Shown: in pieces, positions 1 to 3,442 of the stretch
How the letters are laid out: every line of letters begins with the position of its first letter
Numbering within the stretch: the first letter of the stretch is position 1
Assembly (NCBI GenBank): GCA_038521775.1
Contig: JBCBKN010000244.1
Location: 1-7,149 of the forward strand
DNA: 7,149 nucleotides
From: J013 sp038521775
GTDB taxonomy: Bacteria; Pseudomonadota; Alphaproteobacteria; Rhodobacterales; Rhodobacteraceae
Direction: 5' to 3'
Position numbers and translations under genes: made by a program
Notes under the pieces: model-generated
The model's input: only the letters and a program-made list of their open reading frames with translations
Told to the model about the DNA's origin: nothing
Database searches by the model: none

Positions 1-1
1 G

Positions 2-238
2 CTCGCCAAGATCCGCAAGGGGTTTGCCCGGGCTGTGGAGCGCGCCGGCCTGGAAGGTGTGACGCCACACATCCTCAAGCACACCGCTGTTACCTGGGCC
101 ATGCAGCGCGGGATGCCGATCGAGCGCGCGGCCGAGTATTTCTCGACCTCCCCAGAGGTTCTGCGCCGCGTGTACCAGGCGCACCACCCGGAGTTTACGG
201 CCAGCGCAGCCAGCATGATGCGCATAGAGGAGAACTGA
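2..238 (+). CDS. int: Tyrosine recombinase (phage/island integrase), C-terminal 78 residues only
   Basis: The gene is cut by the left window edge; the frame is open from base 2 to a TGA at 236-238. The visible part is the end of a tyrosine recombinase catalytic domain, the DNA strand-exchange enzyme of integrated elements. The box II segment reads TPHILKHTAVTWAMQRG (visible residues 21-37), and the presumed nucleophile Tyr58 lies in RRVYQAHHPE. In the family this box is usually HxLRHT. Here the Arg position is Lys (codon 77-79), and the later conserved His of the usual LGH motif is not apparent (YFSTS instead). These may be features of a subfamily, not inactivation; the box I Arg and catalytic Lys are outside the window. 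The gene points at the 3' end of tRNA-Pro, as expected for an integrase at the edge of its own element. A GAGGAG near its end can serve as the ribosome binding site of the next gene. Confidence 0.85.
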   Translation, partial: LAKIRKGFARAVERAGLEGVTPHILKHTAVTWAMQRGMPIERAAEYFSTSPEVLRRVYQAHHPEFTASAASMMRIEEN

Positions 239-239
239 T

Positions 240-494
240 ATGGCAACGTGGCGAGAGCTTATGCAACACGAGCGCGATGAGGCCGGCGACGAGACGCCGC
301 TAGTGGCTGTTGCCCCGCCCAACTTGGATTGGCACAGGGAATTTGACGAAGGCTATGGGGCTGAATGGGGAAGTCCGTTCACCGCCTGGACGGAGAAAAG
401 GGCCTATTTTCCTGTGACTTATGATGGGCTTGAGCGTGTTGGAAGTGTACCCAGAAACCCCAGCGATGAGGTCACACGTCATATCGGAGGGTAG
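240..494 (+). CDS. Small conserved-looking hypothetical protein next to the integrase
   Basis: This is an 84-residue ORF of unknown function. Its ATG is 1 bp after the integrase stop codon, and the GAGGAG inside the integrase 3' end (about 227-232) sits at good Shine-Dalgarno distance, so the two are probably cotranslated. The protein is acidic and aromatic-rich, with a central stretch (FDEGYGAEWGSPFTAW, then RAYFPVTYDGLERVGSVPR) that looks like a folded domain and not random translation. There is no signal peptide, membrane segment or metal-binding cluster. It contains no helix-turn-helix I can recognise, so I do not call it an excisionase. Its position between the recombinase and the tRNA target makes it a passenger or accessory protein of the integrated element. 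Base composition is less GC-rich than in the genes to the right, in keeping with transferred DNA. Confidence 0.7.
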   Translation: MATWRELMQHERDEAGDETPLVAVAPPNLDWHREFDEGYGAEWGSPFTAWTEKRAYFPVTYDGLERVGSVPRNPSDEVTRHIGG

Positions 495-495
495 T

Positions 496-519
496 GAATT
501 GGAGCGGGAATTGGAGCGG
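496..519 (+). repeat. Perfect tandem 12-bp repeat between integrase block and tRNA-Pro
   Basis: The unit GAATTGGAGCGG occurs twice without a gap (496-507 and 508-519). A partial third copy, GAATTGATTGG, lies at 549-559 and runs into the tRNA CCA end. Short direct repeats beside the crossover site of an integrated element can be recombinase arm-type binding sites; that role is inferred here. A GGCGCGCC palindrome follows at 522-529. No T-rich terminator for tRNA-Pro can be seen in this stretch. Confidence 0.75.
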
Positions 520-556
520 CTGGCGCGCCCCTTACCTGCTAACTCTTTGAATTGAT

Positions 557-605
557 TGGTCGGAGTGGCAGGATTCGAACCTGCGGCCCCTGCCTCCCGA
601 AGACA
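557..605. other. Candidate attachment site (3' half of tRNA-Pro)
   Basis: Integrases of the tyrosine family often recombine at tRNA 3' halves, from the anticodon loop or T-arm to the end of the gene. Here a recombinase-containing block abuts the 3' end of an intact tRNA-Pro. The crossover core would then lie within about 557-605, with a second partial copy of the tRNA 3' end at the far end of the element, left of the window. No second copy is present in this window, so the exact core and length are not determined. Confidence 0.35.
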
Positions 606-633
606 GTGCTCTACCAGGCTGAGCTACACTCCG
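557..633 (-). tRNA. tRNA-Pro(CGG)
   Basis: Read on the minus strand, the gene starts at 633 and gives a full cloverleaf of 77 nt including the encoded CCA. The acceptor stem pairs CGGAGTG with CACTCCG. The D-arm contains AGCCTGGTAGAGC. The anticodon stem CTGTC/GGCAG has one T-G pair and encloses the loop TTCGGGA, giving anticodon CGG (codon CCG). The T-arm carries GGTTCGAATCC. The discriminator base is A, followed by CCA at 559-557. The leading C1-G72 pair is typical of bacterial tRNA-Pro. The 3' end faces the integrase block, so the element there was probably inserted into this gene while restoring its 3' end. Confidence 0.95.
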
Positions 634-646
634 AACCTGCCCTGCG

Positions 647-675
647 CTCATAGCTTTTCAACCTGTGCCGTGCAA
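647..675 (-). promoter_or_regulatory. Promoter of tRNA-Pro
   Basis: Read on the minus strand, a -35 box TTGCAC (675-670) is separated by exactly 17 bp from a -10 box TATGAG (652-647), with the tRNA 5' end 13 bp downstream at 633. Spacing and sequence fit a housekeeping sigma factor promoter with the CTTG-type -35 common in alphaproteobacteria. The start would be near 640, leaving a very short leader for RNase P to remove. Confidence 0.6.
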
Positions 676-690
676 GCGTGAATGCACGGC
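667..690. repeat. 8-bp inverted repeat between divergent tRNA promoters
   Basis: GCCGTGCA (667-674) and TGCACGGC (683-690) are perfect inverted complements around an 8-base centre. The left arm overlaps the -35 box of the tRNA-Pro promoter, and the right arm ends two bases before the -35 box of the tRNA-Gln promoter. It could be a protein-binding site shared by both promoters. As an RNA hairpin it would be outside both mature tRNAs. Confidence 0.5.
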
Positions 691-691
691 C

Positions 692-720
692 TTGCAACGC
701 CGATCGGCCGCGTCTAGGAA
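692..720 (+). promoter_or_regulatory. Probable promoter of tRNA-Gln
   Basis: A -35 box TTGCAA (692-697, preceded by C as in the opposite promoter) is followed after 17 bp by TAGGAA (715-720), a weak -10 box, and the tRNA 5' end comes 9 bp later at 730. The matching layout with the tRNA-Pro promoter on the other strand supports the call, but the -10 match is poor. Confidence 0.42.
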
Positions 721-729
721 CGGGCGCGT

Positions 730-804
730 TGGGGTGTCGCCAAGTGGTAAGGCACCGGTTTTTGGTATCGGCATTCGCAGGTTCGAATCCTGCCACCCCA
801 GCCA
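730..804 (+). tRNA. tRNA-Gln(TTG)
   Basis: A complete 75-nt cloverleaf with encoded CCA. The acceptor stem pairs TGGGGTG with CACCCCA, and the discriminator is G at 801. The D-arm region is CGCCAAGTGGTAAGGC. The anticodon stem CCGGT/ATCGG has one G-T pair and encloses loop TTTTGGT, giving anticodon TTG (codons CAA, and CAG by wobble). The T-arm carries GGTTCGAATCC. The weak first pair formed by T1 is characteristic of tRNA-Gln and is used by glutaminyl-tRNA synthetase. The gene diverges from tRNA-Pro, from which it is separated by 96 bp. Confidence 0.96.
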
Positions 805-807
805 CCC

Positions 808-882
808 CGACCCGGCAGATACCGACCCGGCAGACCCTGGTCCGGGCGATCTCGACCCGGTAGACCCTGGCCCGGCCGATGC
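808..882 (+). repeat. Five degenerate 15-bp tandem units downstream of tRNA-Gln
   Basis: Five consecutive 15-bp units follow the CCA of tRNA-Gln after 3 bp. Units 1, 2 and 4 are near-identical (CGACCCGGCAGATAC, CGACCCGGCAGACCC, CGACCCGGTAGACCC). Units 3 and 5 form a second type (TGGTCCGGGCGATCT, TGGCCCGGCCGATGC), so units 2-3 and 4-5 are also two copies of a 30-bp repeat. The stretch is open in the frame of the following regulator gene and would read as Asp-Pro repeats. However, that frame also runs through the tRNA, so I treat the repeat as non-coding. CCCGG and CCGGG segments can pair locally, so it may fold in RNA. Confidence 0.65.
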
Positions 883-894
883 GCCGCGTCGGCC
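874..894 (+). other. Small hairpin just upstream of the regulator gene
   Basis: GGCCGA (874-879) and TCGGCC (889-894) are perfect inverted complements around a 9-base loop, ending 9 bases before the GGAG ribosome binding site of the regulator. There is no T-run after it, so it is not a standard terminator. It may be a leader hairpin or attenuate readthrough from the tRNA. In this GC-rich setting it may also be chance. Confidence 0.3.
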
Positions 895-913
895 CCATTG
901 TGCGGAGCGCACC

Positions 914-1504
914 ATGTCACCCCTGGACAGGCTGTTTGAGGATGTGCGCTGCCGGGGAGCCACGCTGGACCAAGGCGAACAGGATCGCCTGCGCCGGACG
1001 CTGCACGCGGTCTCGTCCCCGGCGGGAACCGCGCTGCTCGGCCAGGGCCAGGTTGCCGATCGCTGGATCTTTCTGACCTCCGGGATCGCCGCGTCGGAAC
1101 AATGCCGCGCGGACGGGTCGAGCTCCATCGCCCGCTTTTTCGAGGCGGGGCAGTTTTGCACCAATCTCTCCAGCATTCTGACCGGAGAGCTCGCCGAAGA
1201 CGCGCTGATCGCGATCACCGACTGCGCCGGGGTGGCGGTGCCCGACCGCCAGTTTCGGCAGGATTATCTGGATGGCGCCGGGTTTGGGCGTTATCTGCGC
1301 CTCAAGGTTCTGGACAGCTATCTTTTTGACAAGGAGCTGATCTGCGCAAAGACCTCGGCACGCACCGATGCACGCTATGACTTTTTGATGCGGCATCATC
1401 ATGCGGTGCTGAGCATGGCGCCCAAGAAGGACATCGCGCGGTTCATGGGCATGACGCCGCAAGGGCTGAGCCGGTATCTCCGCAGCCGCGCGGGTCCGGG
1501 TTAA
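914..1504 (+). CDS. Crp/Fnr-family transcriptional regulator, short type
   Basis: This is a 196-residue DNA-binding regulator. I start it at ATG 914 because GGAG (904-907) precedes it by 6 bp and because upstream codons run through the 15-bp repeats and the tRNA. Residues about 20-110 fit the cyclic-nucleotide-binding jelly-roll fold (IFLTSGIAAS, then FFEAGQF). Residues 113-140 fit the long dimer helix. Residues 168-190 (APKKDIARFMGMTPQGLSRY) form a helix-turn-helix like the short Crp-like regulators whose C-terminus reads roughly IASYLGxTPxSLSR. The Arg/Ser-Ala pocket that binds cAMP in Crp is not evident, and there is no N-terminal cysteine cluster as in Fnr, so the signal is unknown. The hydrolase gene follows 72 bp downstream on the same strand, which suggests a shared transcript and possibly direct control of it. 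The domain assignment is sound; the regulatory target is inference. Confidence 0.85.
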   Translation: MSPLDRLFEDVRCRGATLDQGEQDRLRRTLHAVSSPAGTALLGQGQVADRWIFLTSGIAASEQCRADGSSSIARFFEAGQFCTNLSSILTGELAEDALIAITDCAGVAVPDRQFRQDYLDGAGFGRYLRLKVLDSYLFDKELICAKTSARTDARYDFLMRHHHAVLSMAPKKDIARFMGMTPQGLSRYLRSRAGPG

Positions 1505-1514
1505 CCGAGGTTAA
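1501..1514. promoter_or_regulatory. Candidate TTAA-N6-TTAA element (CtrA-like, weak)
   Basis: TTAACCGAGGTTAA overlaps the regulator stop codon and lies 63 bp before the hydrolase start. It resembles the alphaproteobacterial CtrA motif TTAA-N7-TTAA, but the spacer is 6 bp, not 7. Two half sites in a GC-rich stretch are noticeable, yet one of them includes the TAA stop codon, which weakens the case. Confidence 0.2.
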
Positions 1515-1576
1515 GGCGCACCGCCCGCCGGTGGGCTAGGCTTGCCCGTCGCTCACCGCCACGGGACCATCCAGCC

Positions 1577-3328
1577 ATGCTCGACACGCTTGCCACCCTC
1601 AAGGCCGCCTGGCCGATGCTGTCGCGGGCCATTCGCAGCGGACAGCTCTTTCGACCGCAATGCCGGGTGGTCGCGCCTGATCCCGACATTCTGTGCGCCT
1701 ATGACGTGCCGCTTGATGTGGGCGGCGCACGGCTGACCTGCAATGTCTTCCGATCCAAGACGCGGTCCGCGGCCGGCAGTGCCGATCCGGTGGTGATGTG
1801 CGCGCATCCCTATGACAATCATCTGACCCCGGCGCTGGGCAAGACACCGCTGAAGGGGCCGCCCCAGCAATACCGGCTGATCCCGCAGGCCGAGGGCATG
1901 CCGGAGTTTTCCACCCTCACGAGCTGGGAAGCGCCCGACCCCAATTTCTGGGTTCAGGCCGGCTACACCCATGTCAATCTCAACCTGCCGGGCTATGCCA
2001 ATAGCGGCGGCAGCGCCGAGCTGGTATCGGCCAGTCAGGGCGCGGCCTATTACGCCGCCATCAAGGCGGTTGCGGCTCAGCCCTGGTGTAACGGGCGCAT
2101 CGGGCTCTGCGGTGTGAGCTATCTTGCCATCAGCCAGTACCATGCCGCTGTCGCCGCGGCGGTGGATGGCGCGGCCTCGCCGCTGCGCTGCATCGCGCCC
2201 TGGGAAGGGCTTTCGGATCTCTACCGCGACGTGGCCTGCCGCGGCGGTGTCGATGATGCCGGGTTCCTGAATTTCTGGTGGCACACGGAGGTCAAGGAAA
2301 CGCTCAACATGCCCCGTGACGCGTTCCGCGCGCAGGAGGGCGCGCTGCCGCCCAATGCGCTGTCGGCGCGGCCGCTTTTTGACGCCTATTGGGCCGAAAA
2401 GGCTGTGGATTTCAGCCAGGTCACAACGCCGATGCTGGTCTGCGGATCGTTTTCGGACCATGAGCTGCACACGCCCGGCTCGATCCGCGCCTTTCGCGAG
2501 GCCGCCTCGCCGCGCAAATGGCTCTACACCCACCGCACCGGCAAGTGGACGAGCTTCTATTCTCCCGAGGTTCTGGCGCTGCTCCGCGATTTCATGGATC
2601 ATTTCCTCAAAGATATGCCGAACCGGTTTGAGGATCTGCCCGCGGTTCGGCTGGAGGTGCGCAAGAGCCGCAGCGAGGTGCATGCGGTGCGCTGGGAGAC
2701 CGCCTGGCCGGTGCCGGGCACCCGTTTCCAGAAGCTCTATCTCACGCCTGAGGGGCTTGCCGACCAAGCGCCCGCCGAGGCCGAGGAGCGCGCATACCGC
2801 GCCGACGCGAAGGGACATTTGCAGTTCGATCTGACCTTTGAGAAGGACACTGAAGTCAGCGGTCCGATCGCGCTGCGCCTTTGGATCGAGGCGCGCGGGT
2901 CCGGCACGGATGCGCCTGCGCCCGACGATATGATCCTGTGCGTGTTTCTGGACAAGCTCGACCGGCGCCGCCAGCCGGTCCGCTTTTTTGGCTCGGTCGG
3001 GCAGACCGACGATTTCTTCAGCCGCGGCTATATCCGCGCCTCGCGCCGCGAGCTCGACCAGGCCCGGTCTACGTTGGGCAACCCGGTGCTGACCGGCACC
3101 AGCAGAGCCCCCCTTGCGGCTGGCGAGCGCGTGCCTGTGGAGATCGCGCTCTGCCCCGCAAGCGGCTTCTTCGCCGCCGGCGAGACGCTGCGGCTGATCG
3201 TGGCGCCCCGCGATCTTGTGCATGCGCCGGTCTTCAAGAAGGACACCCGGCTGAACGCCGGCCGGCATGTTCTGCATATGGGCGGTGGCTGTGATGCGCA
3301 TCTGCTCCTGCCGGTCATCGAGGCGTGA
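1577..3328 (+). CDS. CocE/NonD-family alpha/beta hydrolase (X-Pro dipeptidyl-peptidase-like)
   Basis: This 583-residue protein has the length and two-part build of the CocE/NonD family, serine hydrolases that cleave esters or N-terminal dipeptides. Residues about 45-345 form the alpha/beta hydrolase part. CAHPYDN (75-81) holds the likely oxyanion-hole Tyr79. LPGYANSGGS (137-146) stands where the family usually has RGTGGS. AAQPWCNGRIGLCGVSY ends at the nucleophile elbow with Ser181. Asp294 in GSFSDHELH is the likely acid, and His319 in LYTHRTGKW the likely base. Residues about 385-580 form the C-terminal beta jelly-roll typical of X-Pro dipeptidyl-peptidases (KLYLTPEG, then SGPIALRLWIE). There is no signal peptide, so it is probably cytoplasmic. 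ATG 1577 is the first start after an in-frame stop at 1502; GGGA (1563-1566) is a weak, distant ribosome binding site. It probably shares a transcript with the Crp-like gene. The substrate is unknown: cocaine esterase, amide hydrolase and peptidase are all members of this family. Confidence 0.88.
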   Translation: MLDTLATLKAAWPMLSRAIRSGQLFRPQCRVVAPDPDILCAYDVPLDVGGARLTCNVFRSKTRSAAGSADPVVMCAHPYDNHLTPALGKTPLKGPPQQYRLIPQAEGMPEFSTLTSWEAPDPNFWVQAGYTHVNLNLPGYANSGGSAELVSASQGAAYYAAIKAVAAQPWCNGRIGLCGVSYLAISQYHAAVAAAVDGAASPLRCIAPWEGLSDLYRDVACRGGVDDAGFLNFWWHTEVKETLNMPRDAFRAQEGALPPNALSARPLFDAYWAEKAVDFSQVTTPMLVCGSFSDHELHTPGSIRAFREAASPRKWLYTHRTGKWTSFYSPEVLALLRDFMDHFLKDMPNRFEDLPAVRLEVRKSRSEVHAVRWETAWPVPGTRFQKLYLTPEGLADQAPAEAEERAYRADAKGHLQFDLTFEKDTEVSGPIALRLWIEARGSGTDAPAPDDMILCVFLDKLDRRRQPVRFFGSVGQTDDFFSRGYIRASRRELDQARSTLGNPVLTGTSRAPLAAGERVPVEIALCPASGFFAAGETLRLIVAPRDLVHAPVFKKDTRLNAGRHVLHMGGGCDAHLLLPVIEA

Positions 3329-3372
3329 GCGACCACGGACCGGGCGACAGCTTCGCACGCGTCCATGCCAGG

Positions 3373-3396
3373 AGATCGGCGGGCAGATCGGCGGGT
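3373..3396 (+). repeat. 12-bp tandem duplication in the convergent intergenic gap
   Basis: AGATCGGCGGGC (3373-3384) is followed directly by AGATCGGCGGGT (3385-3396), 11 of 12 bases identical. It lies in the 114-bp gap between the hydrolase and the oppositely oriented ATPase gene. No hairpin with a T-run, hence no clear bidirectional terminator, is visible in this gap; a GC palindrome CCGGGCCCGG lies near 3423-3432. Confidence 0.55.
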
Positions 3397-3442
3397 AGAC
3401 GTCACGGACAGCCCTGCGCGACCGGGCCCGGGCGAAACCGGA

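Noticed and set aside
611..898. Minus-strand open frame of 95 codons with VAGFEPANADTKNRCLTTW
   Set aside because: It is also an antisense reading of tRNA-Gln and overlaps the start of tRNA-Pro; no ribosome binding site supports it.
665..913. Upstream extension of the Crp-like gene by 83 codons
   Set aside because: It would run through the whole tRNA-Gln and the 15-bp repeats; ATG 914 has a well-placed GGAG and gives the normal family length.
658..1218. Minus-strand open frame of 186 codons containing a WQDSNLRMPIPKTGALPLGD-like segment
   Set aside because: That segment is the antisense translation of tRNA-Gln, a well-known kind of spurious protein; the rest is antisense to the Crp-like gene.
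1516..1534. GCCC...GGGC stem after the Crp-like gene as a terminator
   Set aside because: The stem is only 4 bp and no T-run follows; the downstream hydrolase is probably on the same transcript.
1553..3358. Minus-strand open frame of 601 codons
   Set aside because: It lies antisense to the hydrolase, is Arg/Gly/Ala-rich without recognisable motifs, and exists because GC-rich codons rarely give stops on the opposite strand.
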